A stretch of 64,000 nucleotides of DNA. It comes from Mauremys mutica (taxonomy: Eukaryota; Chordata; Testudines; Geoemydidae). Below are positions 10,921 through 21,250 of the stretch, piece after piece. The stretch lies in NCBI RefSeq assembly GCF_020497125.1, contig NC_059082.1, forward strand, positions 20,821,965-20,885,964. The letters run 5' to 3'. Each line of letters opens with the position of its first letter. Positions within the stretch are counted from its first letter, which is position 1. The position numbers and the translations under genes were made by a program. Below the pieces are notes generated by a model. The model did not search any database. It had not been told where the DNA came from and saw nothing but the letters and a program-made list of their open reading frames with translations.

Positions 10921-11683
10921 CCATAGGGCACATAGAAGTTACTATACTAATTTCTATTCAAATCTACACCTCCGTGAGATCCGACTAAACCTTCGGTTCT
11001 GAATTTTGCTGTGACACTGAGTTAAACAGAGTTAAACAGAGTTACTCTGGATTTACACTGGAGTAAGCAAGAGCACAATATTGCACATGGAGATCACAAA
11101 GTGTTTAAGGCTAAGCAGAATTTGGCATGTTTTATATGCACCCTTCTCTCCGTGCTAAAGTATATCTACCCTGTATGCCCCCAGTCACCTAGTAAAACAC
11201 AGTTCTGCAGATTCATCCACACGCTGCAAACATACAGGGCAAAATTCTTCCCTCAGATATACTACTAATGCAGTTCACAACACAGTCAATGGTCATTGCA
11301 CAAGCAACGCTGAGGACAGCATAGAGCCCACAGATTCCATATCCAATTGCATCCTATGCAGCTATGCCACCTGGGTGACCATTCCTGCTCAGTTATAACT
11401 GCACAAAGATTAATCCATTCATATGCTTTTTCAGTCAGTGGACATCATGTAAAAAGTACACAGAGATTTGTCCATTCCTACATACAGCCACCACTTTTTG
11501 AAATTGTTCCTATTTTTTAAATAAAGGAAATTCTGTGCAAAAATGATACTAGTGAAGTGTTAGTGTTGTACTGTTAGTGTTGTACAGTTAAATTAAGAAA
11601 TAGAAGAGTCAGGAAGTGCAATTAAAGGCCAATGTTCAACCTTAACTATTGGCTGTATGTATTACAAGTCAGTGCCATACATT
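10921..11683. other. Unassigned sequence with a short palindromic-repeat fragment
   Basis: GAGTTACTCTGGATTTACAC near 11038-11058 is a word from short palindromic repeats common in the window, and two tandem GTTAAACAGA copies precede it. Duplicated GTGTTAGTGTTGTAC-type words lie near 11556-11590. The rest is unassigned. Confidence 0.4.
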
Positions 11684-11776
11684 TATGTTGGTGTAAAACT
11701 GGAATAACTCTATAGACATCAATGGCATTTCTTTGGATTTACACTGGTATGTATAATTGAGAGCAGAATCTGGCTC
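11684..11776. mobile_element. Short palindromic (fold-back) repeat
   Basis: GGTGTAAAACTGGAATAACTC on the left pairs with GGATTTACACTGG on the right around a CATCAATGGCATTT centre. It ends GAGAGCAGAATCTGGC. This is a MITE-like palindrome; related arms occur near 11040 and 54563. Confidence 0.5.
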
Positions 11777-11959
11777 AGAGTCTTTAATTACTGGATTAGA
11801 TAATGCTTCTTGAATAATACATATTTTCTGCATTAGATACATATATCCTTCAGTCACTCCAGACATGGAATTTCTACTGTTGTTATTTAGTCCCTATATT
11901 CAAATGTGTAATAGTCACACTGTTTTCATACTGATGGGATATACTTTTGGTTATACTTG

Positions 11960-12801
11960 TGTAACCCTCTTGGGGTTTAGAGAGCATGGCTCCTTTAAAA
12001 CCTTGTCCTGAGCCAGAGGAAGCACTGATGGTACCAGGAAGAGGAAGCGTTAGTTGTTCGAGGGGAGTAGAGAGAGGGACAGCAACAGGGTGTGAATGTC
12101 TGTAGCTCCAGACAAGAGGGCTATAGCGAGCAGGCCCTCATGTAGTGAAGCAGCTGAGAATGAGTCTGAAGCCTGGCAGGGCCAACCAGAGATGCCCAGG
12201 ACAGGAGCGAGGGAGAAATCACCCAGGAAGGACAAACCGGAGCTGGACCCAGTATCATGGTTGCCCAGAGCTGTATGGGACCATGTATATTGGGTCTTGT
12301 GACCTTGCATTGGGAATAAGGAGGGAGGCTGTAGCTAGCTAAGTGGGAAGGTTGTTGCTCTGTATGGGTTTGCAGAGAGCGGCAGAAGAGGGCACTGGAG
12401 GGGTTTGTTGGGGGAAATTTACTGGCACCAAAGATGACCTGGAGCACCCAAGACTCACTGCTGGACTGGAATTCTGCCCAGGACTCCTGAACCCTGAATG
12501 TAAATACACTGCTTGGCATCTGCCCTTTTTTATTGTGGTACCACTGGACCTATGGATGTAACCCTGTTTTACCACTTCTCCTGTCTCCCCCCCTGTTGTT
12601 TTTCTCCATTCATTCCTCTGTAAATAAATATTTCCCTTTCCTATATTAATTGTACTATTCTAGTGTGTTTACTCTGGGGGGTTTGGAAGAGGTGCCCCTG
12701 AGGTGGAAGGGAGTTTTCCAGCTGAGTTTCTGCCCATGCCTTTTCTTGGCTGGTGCTCCGGCTGAGTGAACTCCATCTTGGCCACCAGGGAGCTAGTTAC
12801 A
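11960..12801 (+). mobile_element. Solo LTR of an endogenous retrovirus-like element
   Basis: The 842-bp unit begins TGTAACCCTC and ends GCTAGTTACA, giving TG...CA ends with a short TGTAAC/GTTACA inverted repeat. A polyadenylation signal AATAAA lies at 12623-12628, in the expected 3' part. The flanks give a near-match 5-bp duplication (ACTTG/ACTCG or CTTGT/CTCGT depending on the exact edge). There is no internal retroviral sequence on either side. The 132-codon minus frame at 12121-12519 is antisense to the LTR and is not supported as a gene. Confidence 0.7.
12623..12628 (+). promoter_or_regulatory. AATAAA polyadenylation signal in the LTR
   Basis: An exact AATAAA sits in the 3' third of the LTR. 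It supports the plus orientation of the element. Confidence 0.5.
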
Positions 12802-12806
12802 CTCGT

Positions 12807-13804
12807 AAGTGATAGAAGATTCTTTTTCAGATATTATATATTCTCTTCCCCATAAAAGGTCACTTTGTATATTTAAGAATCTCTCTTGGTCTTGCACATA
12901 TACACTGCTACACTCTCTCCCCCCACCATCTAGAATAGGATAGGACTAGGATAGGCTTATGGTATTAATTTTGAAACTGCTTCTTACAGGAGTCCTTTTA
13001 TGCTGTTTTATTAACAGTTTATATTTTCCATTTCTGTTTTGTTTTTACCAAAACTCCTCTCTTACATAGCTATTTAATTTCTTTTTTTCATGTAGGTTGA
13101 AAATTTTATTAATAAAAACTTTAAGTATTACTTTCACACAGGATGGGATATTTGACTCTTGAATTATGTTAAAACCTTGTATTTTACACTTGCCTTTAGA
13201 TAACTGTTATCTAGCTATATAGCTATGTTATATAGCTCCTGTACTTGTTACACACTATTAAAATGAAATGTAATTTTGCTTTTCATCTGAAATTGAATTT
13301 TTCTCATAAGCTTTCAGATAAATTCTTTTTTATATATCTAAGAGCTAAGTATCTAGTTGTACTACTGGATATTTACATTAACAGATCACAAAACTACACT
13401 ATAGTTTTCTTAATATTTTGCATTGTTATATAAATATGAATCCTCATGCTAACCTGTTAGTCTTCTTCTAGTGTTTACATTTAAGCTTGTTCTCAAGTCC
13501 CACTGAAGTCAATGCTCAACATTAAGCATGTGCTTTAAGAGCTTTTCTGATTTGAGGCCCTATTCCATATAGTTCATCTCTAGCACATGATGATAGTCTG
13601 TTTTCCTGTCTACTTATTAATATAAACACGGTGTGTCTTCTACTTACACTATATATGTGATAAGACATTGTATTATTCTTGCATCCATACACATTTTAGT
13701 AACATGTCATATAGCATATGTAACACTGTACGTGAAAATGAATTAATCATAATTTTGATCATGTTATTTGGGAAATATTGTGCGTTGTGTAATTATAATA
13801 CATA
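12807..13804. other. Unassigned AT-rich sequence with one palindrome fragment
   Basis: AAGTCCCACTGAAGTCAATG with AAGCATGTGCTT and TGAGGCCC (13493-13562) is half of a short palindromic repeat. The rest is AT-rich and unassigned. Confidence 0.4.
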
Positions 13805-13812
13805 CTTTAGTG

Positions 13813-14417
13813 CTGCATTTCCCAAAACGTGGGTCGCAATCCCCAAGGGTGGTCTTGAAAGAGTACTACTGGGGTTGTGAGGCATTGAGCCAGCAGTAAG
13901 GAGGGGTAAGGAGCAGGATAGGGGAGGCAAGGGTTCTGGCGGGAGCATGGTCAGCACCCAGGTCCCGCTCTGCTTTCCTGGTCCTCCTGCTGGAACCTGC
14001 AGCAGCTTCCTTTGTTGCTGCCGGAAGCCTCAAGACAGCAGTAAGGAGTTGGGGGTGGACGGGGAGGGCTGGGGAAAGCAGAGGGTAAGGGCACCATGTA
14101 GATAGGGCAGGAGAAGTCAGGAAGGCTGCTCATGGTCTCATCCCAGGGCGGCGAGTAGAGATGCATGCAGCTAGCTGCTGTTGCTGGGGCAGGGATGCCC
14201 AGTCCATGCCCTTCTGCCCGCTCTGAGCTGCAATGGCAACTCCCTCCTGGGAGGGAGGAAGGGGGGTGATGGGAGCAGGGCTGGGATGCGGGGAGGAGGT
14301 TGAGGTGCGGAGCAGGGCTGAAACATTTGCTGTCACAAGAAATACCTGAATTGGGGGTCATGTTAACCTAGATGAGCCCAAAGGGGGTCGTGGGCTGAAA
14401 AAGTTTGGGAACCACTG
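13813..14417. mobile_element. hAT-type DNA transposon, non-autonomous (605 bp)
   Basis: A perfect 8-bp target duplication CTTTAGTG lies at 13805-13812 and 14418-14425. The ends are CTGCATTTCCCAAAACGTGG on the left and, reverse-complemented, CAGTGGTTCCCAAACTTTTT on the right, the CAGTGGTTCCCAAA-type terminus of hAT elements. The inner ends carry GGGTCGC and GGGGGTCG words. The middle is GC-rich with no transposase; the 136-codon minus frame at 13951-14361 is Pro/Ser-rich low complexity and is not counted as a gene. Confidence 0.85.
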
Positions 14418-14425
14418 CTTTAGTG

Positions 14426-15742
14426 CATACACACATAAAAACGCTAACGTTAAACATGACTTTAACTCTCTATATTTTTTGACTTGTGCTTAACTGTGCA
14501 GTCTTAATATTGAATTAACATAGTTTTTGCACAGAATATTCATTAAAAGATGTGGGAATAAATGGGTTTCTTCTTCATAAGAAAAAAAATAGACTCCACT
14601 ATCAGAAGATAACTTATTACATGAAGTCATAATCCTCTATTGAGACATCATACAATTACGTTGGTAACATTAGCATGCAATATTTATTATAAATAAAAGG
14701 GCCTATTGAGGCTTTCAACTCATTACAAGGAGGTCCGGGTGGATGACTTCATTGTACGAACACAGAGGAGTTATGAAGGGGATAAAAGATTTATTTATAC
14801 ACAAATATGTTCTCATTAGGAATTCTCTGCAACAACGTAACACATACACTTGAAGGGCCATTACTCTTCTTTTTAACTATTTGCTATTTACATTTCGACT
14901 GGCTATGAACATTTACTAGGAAAAAAAACCCAGTGAAGAATAAAAAATAGTAATATAATAATAAGTTTGTTAACTACTATACTGCAGTATACATCACTAG
15001 TACTAGCGAATTTGCAGGTATTTTTCAAGACTCAGAAGTATCCTATTTTTATTAGAGCATTCAATTGTGAGTGTTCCAGTGATCCATTAAGGTATGCCTT
15101 GGTGAGCCGTAAAGCCACAGACAGAGTGTCTTCTACACCATTTGTATATTAATGAAACACTGAGACACACCTTAAGATTTCTTAATGCTATATCATACAT
15201 TTCATTTTCTCCCAGATAGGATTTTTGATATTTTAGCCAACATATCCTTTCACTACAAAAATTAATTTACAGTTCAAACACAACTGGAATGTGTAAAAGA
15301 CACCAGGAGCAATCTCTTGTGTTCCAGTCTCAGATCTCTCACTGTCATCTCACTATCATCCCAAGCTCTATAAGAACACCTGCTCTCCCACCTCTGTTCT
15401 CCATCAGAGCTGACAACATCCCCCTCCTTTCTGAGACCAGATCCCATAATCATGGGGTCATATTTGACTCCTCCTCCTGCTGAAAAGCCAAGTAGAGAGG
15501 CAGAATAAATAACCAACAAAAATGATAAATAACAAGAACTAAACCACATTTATAAGTACGTGTCTAACTGAGTAACAATGGCATCTTATTTTGTCATTCT
15601 TGTCCTTTTCCCCTTTCCCCTGGCTTGTCCATTAGGATCCTAACCAGTTTTGTCATATTAAATTTACCTTCTATGCTCTTTGAGACAGATTGTTTCTTCA
15701 CTAGTTTACTGAGGTTCCTAACATATTTCTTGGCATTTCAGT
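14426..15742. other. Unassigned sequence
   Basis: About 1.3 kb with no recognised repeat or gene. The 91-codon minus frame at 15274-15549 has a hydrophobic start but no recognisable family. Confidence 0.4.
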
Positions 15743-15743
15743 T

Positions 15744-15818
<75 letters not shown>

Positions 15819-15826
15819 AAAAGAAA
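15744..15826 (+). repeat. (GAAA)n microsatellite
   Basis: About 20 uninterrupted GAAA units, ending in an imperfect AAGAAA. A tandem 17-base duplication (CTTATATTCTCCAAGCA) lies just downstream near 15883-15918. Confidence 0.97.
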
Positions 15827-16114
15827 TTATCGCACTACAAGATTAATAAAATATATGTATTCTGGAAAATATGGCTGAGTACACTTATATTCTCCAAGCA
15901 CTTATATTCTCCAAGCACTCACTTAAGGTCTCCCATATCTCATCCCACAGTTCTGTAATGACCTAACACGTCCACCACCATTACTATATGGCCAGTTACT
16001 GTACAGACTGTAAACTTTTGATATAGCAGGATGCACTTCAGAGTATTTGCATGAAGGCTGTGCAAAGCTTCTCATTGTATTTATGTAAGTTGATTGCTAG
16101 AGAAATCTTACTCA

Positions 16115-16200
16115 TGTTTTGAAACAAAACAAAAAAATCTTATCACTTGAAAATCTTTTCCATTAAAAAAAGGTTTCAGTGGAAAATTTCTAACTAGCTC
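16115..16200. mobile_element. Fragment of the AGCTGGTC inverted-repeat family
   Basis: The segment ends TGGAAAATTTCTAACTAGCT, the reverse complement of the 5' end seen at 55500 (AGCTAGTTAGGAATTTTC). AAAACAAAA and GAAAATC words fill the rest. Only one end is recognisable. Confidence 0.4.
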
Positions 16201-17829
16201 GTGTTGGAATTGACCATGCTGGACCTTTCAAAATTAACAATTTATAGGTAAGTGACATAAGAAACTTCCATTTCCTATGGTTGTTAATATATTTTTTAAA
16301 CTGACACACAATAATGTCTCCCATTTAAAAGTAAAAATACTTAGTATGCTATTTTTAGTTAAGGATGGGAATAATTTAGATTGATGAGTTTCTAGAAGTG
16401 CATCACATGGCAGAAAATACGTACATTGTATTAATTTATTATGATAGAAACAGTGTGGAATGAGCATGGATCATCAAGATAATAAAACAAAGCAGTTTTG
16501 AGGAAGTTCTAACTCAAGAAATCCAAAAGTTTCCCTTTGGTAGATTTTACTTGGAAATGAATTACATTTATGAAGCAAGCTGAAAAGAATGAGCTTTGTA
16601 ATTTATATGAAAACTTACAAAAACCTTCATTAGCAGTCATACTCTTATGGAAATAAAAACTGTAGATTTTCACTCCATTCTTTTAGGACTCGGTTTATGA
16701 ACTCTGGCATGGCAAGTGACAGAAAATCATTCTGAAGTGTTTCCAAGTTATTTTAAAATTCTCTATTTCAACTGGCTCGTGCTAACGATGCACAATAAAA
16801 AATGGGTTTTTAGAAGCTTCTGTTGCCTACAACCACCCCTTTCAATCCTGCTATTAACTCTTTACCTCCCCAAGAGTCCAATCCAGCTTCCATTGACTTC
16901 AGCGAGAGCTGGATCAATACAGTTGTTAACTTCAACTACTGGGCAAATATTGAAAAGTTAGATAATTCAATGGGGCTTCCAATTTATTTTCCTCTGAATC
17001 TGCATTATGTCAGGTATAAAAATAGCCTACTTTTGTTTCCATAATGGGTTTTTCAATGCAATCTAGGTGGGTTGGGAGATTCACAATCTGACAAAACAAA
17101 TATTTCATTTTGCAGAGAGAATATATAAGTTTTCCCATCTATCACAAAAAAGTCTCAGAAAGCTATTCAGAACCCAGTGCACGTTTCTTCCTCTTCACAA
17201 CTCATTTTCCCTTTTTTTGTGACAACCTAGGCAATAATTCACAGCTCACTGGGTCTCCTAAATAACCCCCTTTATATTTACATGGTAGGCATTCCCCCAT
17301 TACCCAGCAGGATTCAGCTGTACTGGCAGGCAGTCATTAGGCATTCTTAAGGCTTTGGAGGTTTAACATATCCTCCTCTAGTTAGTATCTTTTAAAAACC
17401 CCTTGTATGGGTACCTTCTCTACAAATAAATAATGAATCTTGACAATTTCACAAAAAAACATAACTGTCATTTTGTAATTTTGAAGTGTTTCCTCCTTTG
17501 GGTCTCATCCAGACTCCCACATCAAGTTTTTAAAACTCAGAAGCATTTCATCAGTCTGATGATTGTTATGTTTCTTCTTTTTTTGTTGGAAATTAAATGA
17601 GCTACTTGAGTGACTTTGCTGAAACTTTTATAAGTGTACACTTGCTCGCCTTATGTATTGCAGTTAATTTAATCCAGCATTGTTCAGAAGTCTGGGAAAG
17701 AACAACACTTTCTCTATTGCCATACTAAAAAAGCTTGTTAGAAGCCAAAAATAAACTGGAATAAAGAAAAAGAAAAAATGATTGTGAGAAAGAGGTTTTG
17801 TCTAATATTGCATATAGTTGCCACTAGAT
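16201..17829. other. Unassigned sequence
   Basis: No gene or named repeat was recognised. Overlapping 81- and 73-codon plus frames at 16716-17044 are in different phases and have no domain. Confidence 0.4.
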
Positions 17830-18095
17830 AGGTGTGACCTAGTGGTCTGAGCAGAACACAATGAGCCAGGATTCCTGGGTCAGAAGCTCATACTGGCTCA
17901 GAAGCTGATTTTCTGTGGCTTATAGAAAGTTGCTTAAGACCCAACCTTGTAGCCTTCATTCATATCAGTCAATTTGAGACTACTCAAAGTAGAGGCTGCA
18001 GGATCTAATAATTTCTCTGCCTTACTTCCCTGCATGTGCACTGTGGGAATAAGACTATCTCACAGAATTAAATAGTAAGTGCAAAGCATTATTAC
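17830..18095 (+). repeat. MIR-like SINE
   Basis: CCTAGTGGTCTGAGCA, then GAGCCAGGATTCCTGGGT, follows the tRNA-related head of MIR. AAGTTGCTTAAGACC gives the conserved core. GAATTAAATAGTAAGTGCAA then AGCATTATTA gives the 3' end. The order and spacing fit an almost full-length but strongly diverged copy. Confidence 0.65.
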
Positions 18096-18120
18096 GGAGG
18101 GTTTAGAAGAATAAAAACAT

Positions 18121-18272
18121 AGGACCTGATTCTCACCTGAAACACTACCATTACTAAAGTTTTACACTGTTGTAAGTCCTGATTTCAATGGAGAAATACC
18201 AGCATAAACCTGGAATAATGTCATGGTGAATCTGTTCCAGAGTGTGATTAGTAATGAGAACCTTAAATTCTG
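18121..18272. mobile_element. Probable short palindromic repeat
   Basis: It opens GGACCTGATTCTCACC and closes with TAATGAGAACC, with GTTTTACACTG and TTTCAATGGAGAAATACCAG words between. The arms pair only weakly, so this is a tentative member of the fold-back group. Confidence 0.35.
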
Positions 18273-20502
18273 GGCAAAATCCATAAACTGATCTATTTAC
18301 TGCACTGATGAATATTTCAGACTAACACATCAAGACAAATTATAATAGCATAAAAAACCTAAGAAATTTGAATTTCACTTGAGAAAAAAGATTCAGTTAT
18401 CTTTTTGGTTTGCAGTTGCCTTTTTCTCTTTATAATAGCCTAAAGGTTTAATTGTGGTATATGATTCTTTGATGAGGACCAAGGGCTTCATTATACCAGA
18501 TCCCACATGTAATATTGAGTATTATATTAGATATGCTTTGACTAAAGAAGCATAGAGGCAGAACCAGAATAATTATAGTTTTCCAAGTAATTCTTGTAAT
18601 AAGACAGGCAATTTGCCAGCAATTTGTGTGGTCAAGAAGTCATGACAGAATTGGATAAGGGAAATGATGTTAATTAATTCTCAATGTCAATGCTAACTAT
18701 TACCAAAGTTAGCAAGAACATTTTGAAACATATAAAAATCAAGACATCCATGGAAGTGAGTTTACCACGTTACAAAGTAACAAGAAACATCACTGTTGCA
18801 CTCAGAAACAAATACTTTTATCCCACAGTATTTGACTGAAAGGAAGGTTGCTAATTGAAAGTGAATTGCATAGACTCTTTTTCATTCTATTAAAGAGCTA
18901 TTCCTCTTTATTTTATTATATTTTTGTTATAGTATTTTTTTAGTTTCCAAGGTGTTAACTTGCATGGTTAAAGTTTCTTTAGGGGGTAATCTCACAGTTT
19001 CAATTGAGATACTTTGATAACAATGTTTCTTTTAAACTTATTATTTGTGTAAAGTTCAAGCTAATAAAAGTAACTTACCCTATTAAAAGAAATCCTGGAA
19101 GCAGAACAGCATTTTAGGATGCTAATTGCTCATGTTACTAGCCATCCATGAAGCATATGCTGAAAACACTCTAAAGGGTTTAGTAATGCTTCTCTAAGTC
19201 ATAAATCTTTTACAGGTACAATTATGTGAGAACAGCAATAGGAAAGGCACATTAAACATCTGGAGTCAGATGAGTTTACTGAAGTAAAATTACAAAATTA
19301 AATTTAGATGAACTTAATTAAAAAGAGGATCCAATTTAATATGGACATTCATCACATTCTCATTGAAATCCTTTCTTGCCTCAAGAATATAATAAAGTTT
19401 GAATACAAAAGCTGTATAAAGGCTGAAATGAAGTGTGAAAGGATGATCAAATAAAGAAATTCAATAACAAGGAAATCTCTCACCCCCTTTACATACATGC
19501 ATACAGACAGACAGACAGACACTTACTTTGATAGCACAGATTAGCTATTTTTTTAAAAATTAGTAATAATAAGGGAATTAAACTGGTAACTGTAGATGTT
19601 CTAAAGGTCACTATTCTTATAGCTCCTGCTATACATGGTACATATATTGAAAATGTAAGCATGGAAGTTTTATATGTAGTTTTAGCATGTACACAAAGGT
19701 ATATTGAATTTTATCTAATAGCAATGGGAGTTGCACAAGCAAATCTGAGGGCAGATTTGGCCCAGAGACTCATTCTCTAACTTTACCTAATAGCAATTAC
19801 ATCTTGAAGTGTTTAAAATGTTGTTTTCTTGTCCTTAAGTAGTACTTGGCTTACTTCCATTTCAGTCAATGGGAGTATTACCACAGGACTGGGCCTTACA
19901 TGCCCTGTGATGGATTTTCATTTGCTTTAATTCAGAAATAACAAATGAGGCTCCTTTGCTTTCTTTTACTGAATCATTAGAGCTCTCTTTTTCCATGGGT
20001 AAAAGGTCTTGTCGTTCAGCACCACCTGGCCTTTGGTTCTCACAGGTTCTCCACCTCTCAGCAGCAGCACTGACTTGCAGGTCCCCAGGTTACAGTACAT
20101 CAAGAAATCAAAGAGTGATACAGAACAGTTTGGAAAGCTTCTAAAATTGTTACTAGGATCATGATGTTTGCCTACACAATAGCCTTTACAATTTGCTGTT
20201 CAGCACTTAATTAGATTTTTCATGGCTACTTGATGAGGCAAGGCACTATTAAAACTGTATCTTTTTGTTTCTAATAAAGAAGTATACTGGTCGCCTGGGC
20301 CCTGATGTAGATATTGTTTTTCTCTAGGGACACTCAACATGTTCCAGTTTTACAAAGTCACTCAACAATAATGAAATTTCATCTGCAGTGAGGCTTCATA
20401 ATATAAAATGATATCATGTTTACTTTATTATATAGAAACCTGTATGTGATGGATGGGAATGTGGCAGACATGGCTGTTGTAGGATACCTCTTCTTAATAA
20501 TC
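18273..20502. other. Unassigned AT-rich sequence
   Basis: About 2.2 kb without a recognised gene. It includes a short (ACAG)n at 19502-19519 and palindrome words (CAGTCAATGGGAGTATTACC) near 19864. Confidence 0.4.
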
Positions 20503-21250
20503 ATAAGAACATAAGAACATAAGAAAGGCTGTATCGGGTCAGACCAAAGGTCCATCTAGCCCAGTATCTGTCTACCGACAGTGGCCAATGCCAGGTGCCC
20601 CAGAGGGAGTGAACCTAACAGGCAATGATCAAGTGATCTCTCTCCTGCCATCCATCTCCATCCTCTGACGAACAGAGGCTAGGGACACCATTCTTACCCA
20701 TCCTGGCTAATAGCCATTTATGGACTTAGCCACCATGAATTTATCCAGTCCCCTTTTAAACATTGTTATAGTCCTAGCCTTCACAACCTCCTCAGGTAAG
20801 GAGTTCCACAAGTTGACTGTGCGCTGCGTGAAGAAGAACTTCCTTTTATTTGTTTTAAACATGCTGCCTATTAATTTCATTTGGTGACCCCTAGTTCTTG
20901 TATTATGGGAATAAGTAAATAACTTTTCCTTATCCACTTTCTCAACATCACTCATGATTTTATATACCTCTATCATATCCCCCCTTAGTCTTCTCTTTTC
21001 CAAGCTGAAGAGTCCTAGCCTCTTTAATCTTTCCTCGTATGGGACCCTCTCTAAACCCCTAATCATTTTAGTTGCCCGTTTCTGAACCTTTTCTAGTGCT
21101 AGAATATCTTTTTTGAGGTGAGGCGACCACATCTGTACACAGTATTCGAGAAGTGGGCGTACCATGGATTTATATAAGGGCAATAATATATTCTCAGTCT
21201 TATTTTCTATCCCCTTTTTAATAAATCGGTAGTTATGATTAAGCTGCAAG
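20503..21250 (-). mobile_element. CR1 LINE, 3' part (GTTCTTAT-tail subfamily)
   Basis: On the minus strand it runs from a 5' truncation at about 21250 through the end of ORF2 to the 3' untranslated region, ending in repeated GTTCTTAT at 20503-20525. It shares its 3' untranslated words (TGGACCTTTGGTCTGACC) with the plus copy at 5290-5676, and the two are close relatives. The ORF2 tail is open without stops, so this is one of the younger insertions here. Confidence 0.93.
20707..21249 (-). pseudogene. CR1 ORF2 C-terminal fragment, 180 residues
   Basis: The frame encodes the region after the reverse transcriptase core of CR1 ORF2. Recognisable blocks are [12 protein letters not shown] (about residue 32), [20 protein letters not shown] (about 54), [16 protein letters not shown] (about 79), [20 protein letters not shown] (about 134) and the [11 protein letters not shown] end. 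No endonuclease or reverse transcriptase catalytic motif is included, so it cannot act alone. The lack of stops reflects recent insertion, not function. The initial Met is incidental; the sequence is 5' truncated. Confidence 0.9.

Noticed and set aside
13951..14361. 136-codon minus-strand frame
   Set aside because: Lies entirely within the hAT element at 13813-14417; low-complexity Pro/Ser composition.
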